Source of the DNA: an uncultured Nocardiaceae bacterium
GTDB lineage: Bacteria > Actinomycetota > Actinomycetes > Mycobacteriales > Mycobacteriaceae
Length of the DNA: 50,570 bases
Direction of reading: 5' to 3'
Assembly: GCA_936936565.1 (NCBI GenBank)
Contig: CAKZIX010000148.1
Coordinates: 1 to 50,570, forward strand
Program-made: the position numbers and the translations under genes
The notes under the pieces: generated by a model
The model's database searches: none
What the model saw: the letters and a program-made list of their open reading frames with translations, nothing else
What the model was told of the DNA's origin: nothing
Shown here: piece after piece, positions 1 through 8,834 of the stretch
How the letters are laid out: every line of letters starts with the position of its first letter
Position numbering within the stretch: position 1 is the stretch's first letter

Positions 1-832
1 CCAGAACTACGCGCTGTACCCGCACATGTCGGTCGCCGACAACATGGGCTTCGCCCTGAAGATGGCCAAAGTCCCGGCCGCCGAACGCGAACGCCGGGTG
101 CAGGACGCGGCGGGGATTCTCGGCCTGACGAAGCTGCTCGACCGCAAGCCCAAGGCTCTGTCCGGTGGCCAGCGCCAGCGCGTCGCGATGGGCCGGGCGA
201 TCGTGCGCGAGCCGCAGGTGTTCTGCATGGACGAGCCGCTGTCGAACCTCGACGCCAAGATGCGCGTGCAAACCCGCGCCGACATCGCACGGCTACAGTC
301 CGAACTCGGCGTCACCACCGTCTACGTCACCCACGACCAGGTCGAGGCGATGACCATGGGTGACCGTGTCGCCGTCATGCGCGACGGGCATCTGCAACAG
401 GTGGCCTCGCCGTTGGATCTCTACGACCGGCCGGCGAACCTGTTCGTCGCGGGATTCATCGGATCACCCCAGATGAATTTCATCGAGGCCACCGTCGACG
501 GCACCGAAGCAACGGCCGGCACGCATCGCATCCCGTTGCCGCCGGCCGCCGCGCGCGCCGCCCGCGGCCCGATCACCGTCGGCGTCCGCCCCGAAGCCTG
601 GCGGATCGTGGGCAACGGCGCCGACGGCATTCCGGTCACCGTCGATGTCGTCGAAGACCTCGGGCCCGAGGCCTACGTCTACGGCACCAGCCGCATCGAC
701 GGCACCACGAAGAAGCTCACCGTGCGCGTCGACGGCCGCAACCACGTGCAGAAGGGCGACCTCCTGCACCTGGCCGCCGACGCCCGCCGGGTGCACGTCT
801 TCGACACCGACTCCGGGGTGCGGCTCGGGTGA
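1..832 (+). CDS. Sugar-type ABC transporter ATP-binding protein, 5' end outside window
   Basis: The C-terminal 276 residues of an importer ATPase of the UgpC/MsmK/SugC type are present. The visible part begins at the Q-loop (QNYALYPH), so the Walker A half lies left of the window. The ABC signature LSGGQRQR is at about 158-181, Walker B (VFCMDEP) at about 218-238, and the switch histidine in VTHDQ near 330. A regulatory TOBE-like C-terminal domain follows from about position 470. Such ATPases power carbohydrate or glycerol-phosphate uptake with two permeases and a binding lipoprotein, none of which is visible here. A second, complete importer with its own ATPase lies at 10063-14276, so this one belongs to another system or is a shared ATPase. 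The substrate cannot be told. Confidence 0.93.
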   Translation, partial: QNYALYPHMSVADNMGFALKMAKVPAAERERRVQDAAGILGLTKLLDRKPKALSGGQRQRVAMGRAIVREPQVFCMDEPLSNLDAKMRVQTRADIARLQSELGVTTVYVTHDQVEAMTMGDRVAVMRDGHLQQVASPLDLYDRPANLFVAGFIGSPQMNFIEATVDGTEATAGTHRIPLPPAAARAARGPITVGVRPEAWRIVGNGADGIPVTVDVVEDLGPEAYVYGTSRIDGTTKKLTVRVDGRNHVQKGDLLHLAADARRVHVFDTDSGVRLG

Positions 833-930
833 AATCGGTTGCCACAGTTGCCTATCGACGCCGCGCCGCGCCGGGCAGCGGACGCTTGTACGATCCGGAC
901 AGTGATTGCCACAAGTGAGCAGGGGGCGCA

Positions 931-2100
931 GTGAGCGGAACCAGGGTGCTGGTGTCAGGGGCGAGCATCGCGGGACCGGCGCTGGCCCACTGGCTGGTCC
1001 GGCGCGGCGCCGAGGTGACCGTGGTGGAGCGCGCCCCCGAGTTGCGTCCCGGCGGGCAGGCGGTCGACGCGCGCGGGGTGGCCAAAGAGGTCATCCGGCG
1101 CATGGGGCTCGACGCGGCGGTACGGGCGGCCCGCACGGAGACCGCCGGTGGCCACGACGTGGACACCGACGGGAACATCCTGCGGACCTTCCGTGCGGAC
1201 GACGATGGCGGCGACGGATACATCGCGGAGATCGAGATCCTGCGCGGTGACCTGTCCCAGGTGCTCTACGTCGACACTCGCGACCGCGTCGACTACGTCT
1301 TCGGCGACCGCATCGCCGAGCTGACCCAAGACGCCGACGGCGTCGACGTCACCTTCCACGGTGGCCGCCGGCAGCGCTTCGACCTCGTGATCGGCGCGGA
1401 CGGCCTCCACTCGGCGCTGCGCGAAATGGTGTTCGGGCCGCGGGCGCAGTTCGTTCGCCACCTCGGGTTGTTCCTGTCGTTCTACACCGTGCCCAACGAA
1501 TTCGGACTGGACCGCTGGCTGCTCGACTACCAGGAGGCCGGCCGCTCGGCTGGACTGCGGCCCCTCCGGGACGCCACCCAGGCGATGGCGATGTTCTCCT
1601 TCCCCGCGGCCGACCTCGATGTCGACTACCGCGACACCGAGGCCCAGAAGCGGCTGCTGCGCGAGCAGATGGCCGGCTTCGGCTGGCTGACCCAGCCCAT
1701 CCTCGCGCACCTCGACGACACCCCGGACTTCTACCTCGACCAGGTTGCCCAAGTGGTGATGGACCGCTGGTCCAGCGGACGGGTCGGGCTGCTCGGCGAT
1801 GCGGCGTTCAGCTCGTCGCCGCTGTCCGGGCAAGGCACCGGGCTGGCCCTCGTCGGCGCCTACGTGCTGGCCGGCGAGCTCGCGGCCGCCGGCTGGAACC
1901 CGGCGGCCGGGTTCGCCGCGTACGAGGCACGGATGCGCGCGTTCGTCGAGGCCAACCAACAGATCGGGCAGTGGAATGCAGCCAGCCGCATCCCCGGGCA
2001 GGGTGTACCACCCGAGGAGTGGGACTTCGAGGTGATCGAATACACGATCAACGGCATCGAGCTGCCCGACTTTGCGGGTCTGCCGGATTCCGCGTCCTGA
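931..2100 (+). CDS. FAD-dependent monooxygenase, PHBH/TetX-like
   Basis: This 389-residue class A flavoprotein monooxygenase should use FAD and NAD(P)H to hydroxylate a small aromatic or polyketide-like substrate in the cytoplasm. The FAD dinucleotide-binding motif is GASIAGP at residues 10-16. The DLVIGADGLHS motif is near residue 152, and the second FAD motif (GLLGDAAF) is near 288, followed by SPLSGQGTG. All three match the family. The start is GTG at 931 with a G-rich Shine-Dalgarno stretch (AGGGGGCG, 921-928) just upstream. It ends nine bases from the convergent AraC/GyrI regulator gene, which might or might not control it. The substrate is unknown. Confidence 0.9.
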   Translation: MSGTRVLVSGASIAGPALAHWLVRRGAEVTVVERAPELRPGGQAVDARGVAKEVIRRMGLDAAVRAARTETAGGHDVDTDGNILRTFRADDDGGDGYIAEIEILRGDLSQVLYVDTRDRVDYVFGDRIAELTQDADGVDVTFHGGRRQRFDLVIGADGLHSALREMVFGPRAQFVRHLGLFLSFYTVPNEFGLDRWLLDYQEAGRSAGLRPLRDATQAMAMFSFPAADLDVDYRDTEAQKRLLREQMAGFGWLTQPILAHLDDTPDFYLDQVAQVVMDRWSSGRVGLLGDAAFSSSPLSGQGTGLALVGAYVLAGELAAAGWNPAAGFAAYEARMRAFVEANQQIGQWNAASRIPGQGVPPEEWDFEVIEYTINGIELPDFAGLPDSAS

Positions 2101-2109
2101 CCGTCGCGC

Positions 2110-2976
2110 TCAGCTGCGTTCGACCGGCAACCACAGTTCGCAGGTCGCGGTGCTGAAATCGGCCGCGCGGTCGAGGACCGCGACGATCGACGGCCCCGGG
2201 CGCAACCGCCACGGGTTGGACGGGAACCACTCGGTCGCCGTTGCGGCCCAAGCGGACTGCAGCGTCGCCGGATATGGCCCCGAGGTGCGGAAGATCGCCC
2301 ACGTACCGGCGGCTACCTCGAGCGCGTCGAGGTCGCCGGGCGTGGCGGTGTCGGCGTCGACGGCAACACCGTGCAGATACGTCAGTTCACTGCCCTCCGA
2401 ATAGTCGGGGTCCACGTCCGCACTGACCTGCAGCAGGCCGGACGGATCCGTATTGCTCAGCTGCTGGAGCCGCTCGTGCTCGGCGGCAGGCAGCGACGCG
2501 ATGTGCGCCTGGATGTGCGGATTCACGCCCTCGTAGATCAGCGGAACACGGGCGGCGTGCCCGATCAGACGGAAAGCAGGGTGCTCGATGATTCGGGCAT
2601 CCATGGGGAGACTCCCTTCGACGGTCAGGCGGAACCTGAGTTGCGATTGACTGCGAAGGGGGCCACCGTCGCGACGAACCTCGCCGTGACTCACGCCGTG
2701 CACACCACGGAACGCACGACCGAACGCCTCGGTCGACCCGTACCCGTAGCGCACGGCGATCGTGAGCAGATCCTCGTCGCCGATGAGGTCCGACGCCGCA
2801 ACGGTCATCCGGCGCCGCCGCACATACTCCGACAACGGCATTCCAGCCAGCGACGAGAACATCCGGCGCAGGTGGTATCCGGTCGTCCCCATCGCCGCGG
2901 CCCGCGCGTCGATGTCGATCTCGTCGCCGAGGTGCTGCTCGATCTCGTCGACGAGACGGTTCAGAATCTCGATCAC
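2110..2976 (-). CDS. AraC-family regulator with GyrI-like effector domain
   Basis: This 288-residue protein has an N-terminal AraC-type double helix-turn-helix (about residues 5-105, with the hallmark GYHLRRMF and YGYGSTEAFGRAF segments). A GyrI-like/SoxS-binding ligand domain (about 125-288) ends in CELWLPVE. Such Rob/BmrR-style proteins sense small hydrophobic compounds and activate efflux or detoxification genes. GTG at 2976 is chosen because a strong AAGGGAG Shine-Dalgarno sequence sits just before it and the domain begins at once; the reading frame stays open upstream but shows low-complexity residues. It converges on the FAD monooxygenase with a nine-base gap. Target genes are not evident from the sequence. 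Confidence 0.9.
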   Translation of the reverse strand: MIEILNRLVDEIEQHLGDEIDIDARAAAMGTTGYHLRRMFSSLAGMPLSEYVRRRRMTVAASDLIGDEDLLTIAVRYGYGSTEAFGRAFRGVHGVSHGEVRRDGGPLRSQSQLRFRLTVEGSLPMDARIIEHPAFRLIGHAARVPLIYEGVNPHIQAHIASLPAAEHERLQQLSNTDPSGLLQVSADVDPDYSEGSELTYLHGVAVDADTATPGDLDALEVAAGTWAIFRTSGPYPATLQSAWAATATEWFPSNPWRLRPGPSIVAVLDRAADFSTATCELWLPVERS

Positions 2977-3292
2977 GGTCGCTCCCTTCACGATCCACCT
3001 TCGCCGACCAGCGGGCCCGCGGGCCCGACTATTCGAGTCCGATTCGATCGGACGAGCGCTCGGCAGCACGGCGGGACGCCTGCAGTAGGACGGCGTTGTC
3101 TGCGATGTGCAGCCGGACCGCGCGCAGCGGGAGGCGCGCTACGCGCTGAGGTCGACACGAAGGCGTCGATGTTGCCGCCGACACTCTCGTGCTGCCAGGT
3201 CGCGATGAGGTCGAACAGCTCGATGTACTCGATGTCGGGCGTGGCTGCGGTTCGCGCGTCGGTCCTTCGGTTCGGCGGTCCGTCGAGAAGCC
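2977..3292. other. Gene-free stretch with a possible gene relic
   Basis: No complete gene is recognised in these 316 bases. On the minus strand, about 3170-3250, a short protein-like stretch reads IEYIELFDLIATWQHES. It has ordinary residue composition, unlike the arginine/proline-rich shadow sequence around it, and has no convincing start. It may be a remnant of a decayed gene. The left part holds the upstream region of the AraC/GyrI gene. Confidence 0.35.
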
Positions 3293-3595
3293 TCAGCCGG
3301 CCGGCTTCACCACTCCGGCGAACATCAGGATTGCGTCCAGCAGCGCCCACCCGGCAACGGCGAGTACCGCCAATACGCCGGGCGCGAACATCAAGATCCG
3401 CGGAAACGCATAGGCCGTGTTCGGCAACAACGACGCCACGATCAGCCCGAGACCAATGCCGTTGAGCACCACCTGAATCAGCCCGAGCGCGCGATAGCCG
3501 AGATAGAACCGCCCGGCGCCGAGCCCGCCGAGGAACAGCGACAGCAGCCCGGCGGCGGTCTGCGACCGGGCCGGCGCCCCGAACTGAGAACTCAT
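3293..3595 (-). CDS. TM2-domain small membrane protein
   Basis: This 100-residue protein matches the TM2 pattern. It has a first membrane helix with the glycine-rich GGLGAGRFYLGY motif (about residues 23-34), a short turn, and a second helix (LGLIQVVLNGIGLGLIVASLL), followed by a third hydrophobic segment near the C-terminus. It is an inner-membrane protein. The family has no settled function. ATG at 3595 lies 28 bases downstream of the stop of the KOW-type small gene on the same strand, so the two are probably co-transcribed. Confidence 0.85.
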   Translation of the reverse strand: MSSQFGAPARSQTAAGLLSLFLGGLGAGRFYLGYRALGLIQVVLNGIGLGLIVASLLPNTAYAFPRILMFAPGVLAVLAVAGWALLDAILMFAGVVKPAG

Positions 3596-3623
3596 CGAAA
3601 CCCTGTGCCTCCGTGGCGACGCG

Positions 3624-3794
3624 TCAGGCCTGGAACTTCTTGAGATCGGCTGCGGCGAAATAGTTCTGGATCTGATCGGTGACCCGGACCAGGTACTTGC
3701 CCCGCTTGCTGTCGATGGACACCACGGTGCCGACGTTGCCGGTCATCACCGGGCCGGTCACCTGGACGGTTTCCCCGATCGCGAATTCGCTCAT
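3624..3794 (-). CDS. Small KOW-like protein (56 aa)
   Basis: This short gene encodes 56 residues beginning MSEFAIGETVQVTGPVMTG and ending FAAADLKKFQA. The order is an SH3-like beta strand, a GNVGTVVSID turn and a conserved-looking basic segment (KRGKYLVRV). This resembles the KOW motif of NusG and ribosomal L24-type RNA- or ribosome-binding proteins, standing alone. An AGGGG Shine-Dalgarno sequence lies seven bases before the ATG at 3794, and composition is typical of coding DNA. It precedes the TM2 gene by 28 bases. The function is unknown; the KOW comparison rests on pattern only. Confidence 0.75.
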   Translation of the reverse strand: MSEFAIGETVQVTGPVMTGNVGTVVSIDSKRGKYLVRVTDQIQNYFAAADLKKFQA

Positions 3795-3917
3795 TCGGCA
3801 ACCCCTGTTTCGTCGAAGAACTCGGTTGTGACCCCACGCACGGAACGGTAAACAGTCGTGTCAGCGGCGCCGTGCCATGCTCACAGTACCCAGCGCCCGG
3901 CGACATAGGGTGAACAC

Positions 3918-4380
3918 GTGACGATCGCGCAGGGCACACCGCGGTGGGCGGTCTGGACCGCCTGGGTTGCGTCGGTGTCGGTGATCCCGAGCGCTCTCTG
4001 GCGCACCGCTGCAGGGTTCGGCGCCGAACTGGGGATGCCGCAGGCGTGGCGCGACGCCCAGCAAATCCCCGGTCCCGGAACCACCTACGTGCTGACGCTG
4101 ACGGTGCTCACCGTACTGCCCGCAGCAGGGACCTTGCTGCTCGTCCACCCGCTGAGCGATCGTTTCCCGCGCTACCTGTTCGTCGTCCCCGGCGTGCTCG
4201 TCGGGATCCTGGTTCTCCTGATCTGCACGATGAGCACGGTCGCGTGGAACACGATCATCGGTTTTGCCGGGATGCCCGAGCCCGCGTGGTACGCCCTGGC
4301 AACCGCCGCCTACCTCCCGGCCTGGCTGTGGGGTCCGTGCCTGCTTGCCACCGTGTGGGCTTACTGGCGGCGCAGGTCAG

Positions 4381-4391
<11 letters not shown>
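3918..4391 (+). CDS. Four-helix membrane protein, unknown function
   Basis: This 157-residue integral membrane protein has four likely transmembrane helices, at about residues 10-30, 55-75, 86-108 and 122-148. Its C-terminus is short and basic (YWRRRSARH). I recognise no catalytic motif and no family. GTG at 3918 is the start. The gene diverges from the KOW/TM2 pair across a 123-bp gap. Its last 11 bases overlap the convergent 3' end of ychF, so the two stop codons lie inside each other's genes. Confidence 0.75.
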
Positions 4392-5454
<1,063 letters not shown>

Positions 5455-5503
5455 AAGCAAGCCAGTCTACGCAACCCGACGGTCCACCCCACGTCGCTCC
5501 CGA

Positions 5504-5593
5504 ATGAAGGCCACCTCCATTCACTTGGGCTGTATGAAGGTCACCTTCATCCACTCAGACTCCATGAAGGCGACCTTCATACGCCCGGACCGC
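5504..5593 (+). repeat. Three tandem 30-bp units, each opening with a 17-bp palindrome
   Basis: Units start at 5504, 5534 and 5564, exactly 30 bp apart. Each begins with a form of ATGAAGGTCACCTTCAT, an inverted repeat about one central base (5504-5520, 5534-5550, 5564-5580). The 13 bp between palindromes are less conserved. The copy at 5534 is a perfect palindrome; those at 5504 and 5564 differ by one to three bases. No gene is seen between ychF and the DGPF gene, so this is the main content of the 435-bp gap. Confidence 0.9.
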
Positions 5594-5664
5594 CCAGACA
5601 CGACCGACATCCGCACAAACCAACGAAACCCACCCACCCCGCCCAGACAGACGAAGCCCACTGC

Positions 5665-5760
5665 ATGAAGGTCACCTTCATCCACTCAGAGGTGACCTTC
5701 ACACGCACAGGTCACCCCAAGGTGACCTCGATGCACTCGGATCGCCCCGAGGCGACCGCC
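5665..5760 (+). repeat. Fourth palindromic copy and decayed continuation
   Basis: The 17-bp palindrome recurs at 5665-5681, and the following bases match the unit at 5534 for 26 positions in total. After it come degraded half-sites (GGTGACCTTCA near 5691 and AAGGTGACCTCGATGCACTC near 5717), suggesting older copies that have drifted. Between 5594 and 5664 no palindrome is seen. From 5761 to 5889 lies the upstream region of the DGPF gene. Confidence 0.8.
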
Positions 5761-5822
5761 GCACAAATAGCCGCACAGCAGTCAAACCGGCACCGAACAT
5801 CGGCGAGTGGGCGCTGCAGCGA

Positions 5823-5849
5823 TGTAGAAAAGTGGGCAGCGGCTCCGAC
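5823..5849 (+). promoter_or_regulatory. Possible ECF42-type promoter
   Basis: TGTAGA (5823-5828) and CGAC (5846-5849) are 17 bp apart, about 40 bases before the DGPF gene. As I recall, ECF42 promoters have TGTCGA-like -35 and CGA-type -10 elements, and the sigma factor usually controls its own operon. The match is one base off and could be chance. Confidence 0.3.
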
Positions 5850-5889
5850 CCACGGGCGTCAGTACCTTTCACGAAAAGAGGAGCACCCG

Positions 5890-6252
5890 ATGAAGTACAT
5901 GATCATGATGTTCGGCGACACCGAGACGATGATGCGCGAGCGGACGCCCGAGTGGATCCGCGAGATGATCGCGTTCATGGAGAAATTCGGCGAAAAACTC
6001 ACCGCGAGTGGAGAATTCGCCGCCGGTGAGGGCCTTGTGGACCCGTCGCTGGCGAAGAAGATCCACGTCCAGAACGGCCAGGTGGTGGCCACCGACGGCC
6101 CGTTCGCGGAGGCCAAGGAGTCGCTGGCCGGCTACTACATCGTCGACGTCGCCGACGAAGCACGCGCCATCGAACTGGCCAAGGAGATCGTAGAATTCAC
6201 CGGCGAGCCGCTCGAGGTGCGGCTGGTGGCCGACGCGCCGCCGGAGGTCTGA
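5890..6252 (+). CDS. DGPF/YCII-domain protein partnered with an ECF42 sigma factor
   Basis: This 120-residue protein begins MKYMIMMFGDTETMMRE. It carries the family signature TDGPFAEAKESLAGYYIVD (about residues 77-95) and belongs to the YCII-related (DGPF) fold, a ferredoxin-like alpha/beta dimer. Its biochemical role is not established. Family knowledge: DGPF proteins are genomic partners and often targets of ECF42 sigma factors, as here, where the sigma gene begins 16 bases downstream. A strong AAAGAGGAG ribosome site precedes the ATG. It is likely transcribed with the sigma gene from one promoter upstream. Confidence 0.93.
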   Translation: MKYMIMMFGDTETMMRERTPEWIREMIAFMEKFGEKLTASGEFAAGEGLVDPSLAKKIHVQNGQVVATDGPFAEAKESLAGYYIVDVADEARAIELAKEIVEFTGEPLEVRLVADAPPEV

Positions 6253-6268
6253 CGCGGGGAGGCTCATC

Positions 6269-7450
6269 CTGACCGAGATCGACGGACTACTTCGCGAACT
6301 CGCACCGCAGGTGCTCGGCGCATTGGTGCGCCGGCACGGCCAGTTCGACGCCTGCGAGGACGCGGTCCAGGAAGCGCTCCTGGCCGCGTCCCAGCAGTGG
6401 CCCGACGAGTTCCCCGACAACCCGCGCTCGTGGCTGGTCGCCGTCGCCAACCGGCGCCTGGTCGACGAGTGGCGCAGCGAAAGCGCCCGGCGCCGACGCG
6501 AAGAAGAAGCTTTCAACCTGGAGACCGACAGCGAGGCCGTCGACCAGGACGACACCCTCACGCTGCTCTACATGTGCTGTCATCCGGCGCTGTCGCCGCC
6601 GTCGCAGCTGGCGCTCACGCTGCGCGCCGTCGGTGGCTTGACGACGGCAGAAATCGCGAGCGCCTTCCTCGTTCCGGAAGCGACCATGGCGCAACGCATC
6701 AGCCGCGCCAAGCAGACCATCAAGAAGGCGGGCGCCCGTTTCGAGCCGCCCGCCGATACCGCGCAGCGCCTCGGTGTGGTGCTGCACGTGCTGTACCTCG
6801 TTTTCAACGAGGGTTACGCGACTTCGGCGGGGCCCCAATTGAATCGGACGGATCTCACCTCCGAGGCGATTCGCATCGCGCGCCTGCTGAACAGCTTGAT
6901 ACGCGACGGCGAAGCGCGCGGCCTGCTGGCCCTGATGCTGCTCACCGATGCCCGCCGCGCCGCCCGCGCCGCGCCCGACGGCGCCCTGGTCCCCCTCGCC
7001 GAGCAGGACCGATCGCTATGGGACACAACGCAAATCGAGGAAGGGCTAGCGCTCGTCGCGCAGACGCTGGGCAAGTTCCCGATCGGGCCGTACCAGGTGC
7101 AAGCCGCGATCGCCGCCCTCCACGACGAGGCCGCCACCGCCGCCGCGACCGACTGGCCGCAGATCCTGGCGCTCTACACCGTGCTGACGGAGATCGCGCC
7201 GAGTCCCGTTGTGACACTGAACAAGTCGGTGGCCGTGGCGATGGTCCACGGCCCGGCGGCGGGGCTGGAAACCCTTGCCGCGGTGGATCTTCCGAAGAGT
7301 CACCGGGTACCCGCGGTGCGTGCACATCTGCTGGAAATGGCCGGCGACACGAAAGCCGCGGCCGCTGCCTATCGCGAGGCGGCCCGCATGACCGCGAGCC
7401 GCCCCGAACAGCACTACCTCACGCTGCAGGCCGCCCGGCTCAGCGAGTGA
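6269..7450 (+). CDS. ECF42-type RNA polymerase sigma factor
   Basis: This sigma-70-like factor is long (393 residues) because of a C-terminal extension typical of the ECF42 group. Sigma region 2 spans about residues 10-80 (LVRRHGQFDACEDAVQEALL), and region 4 about 105-165 (LTTAEIASAFLVPEATMAQRI). The extension (about 185-393) contains VLYLVFNEGYATSAGP and TPR-like helices. The start is inferred to be CTG at 6269: GGGGAGG lies six bases upstream, and this start gives MTEIDGLLRELAPQ, which fits the family. The first ordinary start, GTG at 6311, would cut off helix 1 and has no good ribosome site. The 3' end overlaps fprB by 11 bases. Confidence 0.88.
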   Translation: MTEIDGLLRELAPQVLGALVRRHGQFDACEDAVQEALLAASQQWPDEFPDNPRSWLVAVANRRLVDEWRSESARRRREEEAFNLETDSEAVDQDDTLTLLYMCCHPALSPPSQLALTLRAVGGLTTAEIASAFLVPEATMAQRISRAKQTIKKAGARFEPPADTAQRLGVVLHVLYLVFNEGYATSAGPQLNRTDLTSEAIRIARLLNSLIRDGEARGLLALMLLTDARRAARAAPDGALVPLAEQDRSLWDTTQIEEGLALVAQTLGKFPIGPYQVQAAIAALHDEAATAAATDWPQILALYTVLTEIAPSPVVTLNKSVAVAMVHGPAAGLETLAAVDLPKSHRVPAVRAHLLEMAGDTKAAAAAYREAARMTASRPEQHYLTLQAARLSE

Positions 7451-8834
7451 GCCAGCGCAGCAGCCCGTCCGGCTTGGCCACCGGCGACGGCAGCGACCCC
7501 CGGTTGAAGTCGGCCACCAGGGTTTCCACGGTTTCGTGGGCGCACGACTTGTTCGTGCCGATGAAGCCGGTGGGTCCGCGCTTGATCCAGCCGGTCACGT
7601 AGACGCCGGACAGATCCAGCACGCGCCCGGCCTCGTTGGGCACGGTGCCGGTGGCCGCGTCGAACGGCAGGCCGGGCACGGGCTTGCCGTGGTAACCGAT
7701 CGAGGTGAGGATCAGGCCGGCTTCGATCTCCAGGCCGCTGCTGAACCCGATCACCCCGTCGCGAATGTATTCGGGAGAGTTGTTGTAGCGGAACACGATC
7801 CGGCGCCGCCCCGCGGTCGCCTCGGTACCGAGGCGGGTGACGAGGGCGCTCTTGTGCGATGTGTCGGCCGCCGCGGATCCGTCGTAGAGCACGTCGAAGT
7901 CACCATGTCCGAGCAGACCGATCAGCTCGGGCAACGTGAATGCCGAGTGCTCGACGCCGCGCCGGCCTACGATCACGACCTCTTCGATCTGGCTCTTACG
8001 AAGGGCGGCAAGTGCTTTCGGATCGATGGTGGTGCCGTCGAGCCGCTCGGGGTCGGTCAGCAGGATGCGCGCGACGTCGAGGGCGACGTTGCCGTTGCCG
8101 ACGATCACCGCCCGGCGCTGCGTCAGATCGAACGAATGGTCGGCGTGGTCCGGATGCCCGTTGTACCAGCCAACGAATTCAGTTGCGGTACTGGCCAATT
8201 CGGCTCCCGGAATGGAAAGCCGCTTGTCCGAGGACGCACCGACGGCGTAGATCACCGCGTGGTGCTCGCGAGCCAGGTCCGCATGCTGGACATCGCGGCC
8301 GACCTCGACGCCAGTGTGCAGGTTGAATCCCCGCTCGCGAGTGATCTTGTCGAACAGCACTGCGACCTGCTTGGTCTTGGTGTGGTCGGGAGCGACACCG
8401 GCGCGGACCAGGCCGTAGGGCTGCGGCAGCCGCTCGTACATGTGCACGGTGGCGCCCTCTTGCTTGAGCACCTCGTCGGCGGCGTACATGGCGGCCGGAC
8501 CGGAGCCGACGATCGCCACCGTGAGGTCCCCGTTCGCCTTCGTCGACGTCAGCACCGGCGCCAACACCGGACGCTCGCGCGGCGTCTTGTAGAAGTCGGC
8601 GTTGATCTGCAGGAACGGCAGCTGCTCCGGGCCGAGGCGACGGTCCGGAACGATCGCATCCACCGGGCACGCGGTGATGCAGGCGCCACAGTCGATGCAC
8701 GCGTCGGGGTCGACGTAGAGCATCTCGGCCGTCGCGAAGTCCGGCTCGTCGGGCGTCGGGTGAATGCAGTTGACCGGGCACGCGAACACGCAGGACGCGT
8801 CGCTGCAACACGACTGCGTGACAACGTGCGGCAT
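7440..8834 (-). CDS. fprB: Ferredoxin-fused NADPH-ferredoxin reductase FprB
   Basis: This 464-residue fusion has an N-terminal bacterial ferredoxin domain with eight cysteines (C9, C15, C19, C23 and C46, C49, C52, C56, plus C10), fit for a 7Fe or 8Fe cluster pair. An adrenodoxin-reductase-like FAD/NADPH domain follows (GSGPAAMYAADEV near residue 112; GNGNVALDVAR near 240; C-terminal GWIKRGPTGFIGTN). It passes electrons from NADPH to an oxygenase. Its ATG touches the stop of the upstream diiron-oxygenase gene (TGATG), implying translational coupling and a shared job. M. tuberculosis keeps the same pair (Rv0885-fprB), from memory. The 3' end overlaps the sigma gene by 11 bases. Confidence 0.95.
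   Translation of the reverse strand: MPHVVTQSCCSDASCVFACPVNCIHPTPDEPDFATAEMLYVDPDACIDCGACITACPVDAIVPDRRLGPEQLPFLQINADFYKTPRERPVLAPVLTSTKANGDLTVAIVGSGPAAMYAADEVLKQEGATVHMYERLPQPYGLVRAGVAPDHTKTKQVAVLFDKITRERGFNLHTGVEVGRDVQHADLAREHHAVIYAVGASSDKRLSIPGAELASTATEFVGWYNGHPDHADHSFDLTQRRAVIVGNGNVALDVARILLTDPERLDGTTIDPKALAALRKSQIEEVVIVGRRGVEHSAFTLPELIGLLGHGDFDVLYDGSAAADTSHKSALVTRLGTEATAGRRRIVFRYNNSPEYIRDGVIGFSSGLEIEAGLILTSIGYHGKPVPGLPFDAATGTVPNEAGRVLDLSGVYVTGWIKRGPTGFIGTNKSCAHETVETLVADFNRGSLPSPVAKPDGLLRWLTR

Noticed and set aside
955..1959. Long open frame antisense to the FAD monooxygenase
   Set aside because: It is a GC-skew shadow of the real gene, with Arg/Val/Asp-rich composition and no family pattern.
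5504..5690. Small coding gene spelled by the repeats (KVTFIHS-like peptide)
   Set aside because: The peptide simply follows the palindrome; copies decay without regard to reading frame, and no ribosome site is present.
5504..5700. CRISPR array
   Set aside because: Palindromic units recur at 30 bp, but the spacers would be only 13 bp, partly alike, and there are no cas genes.
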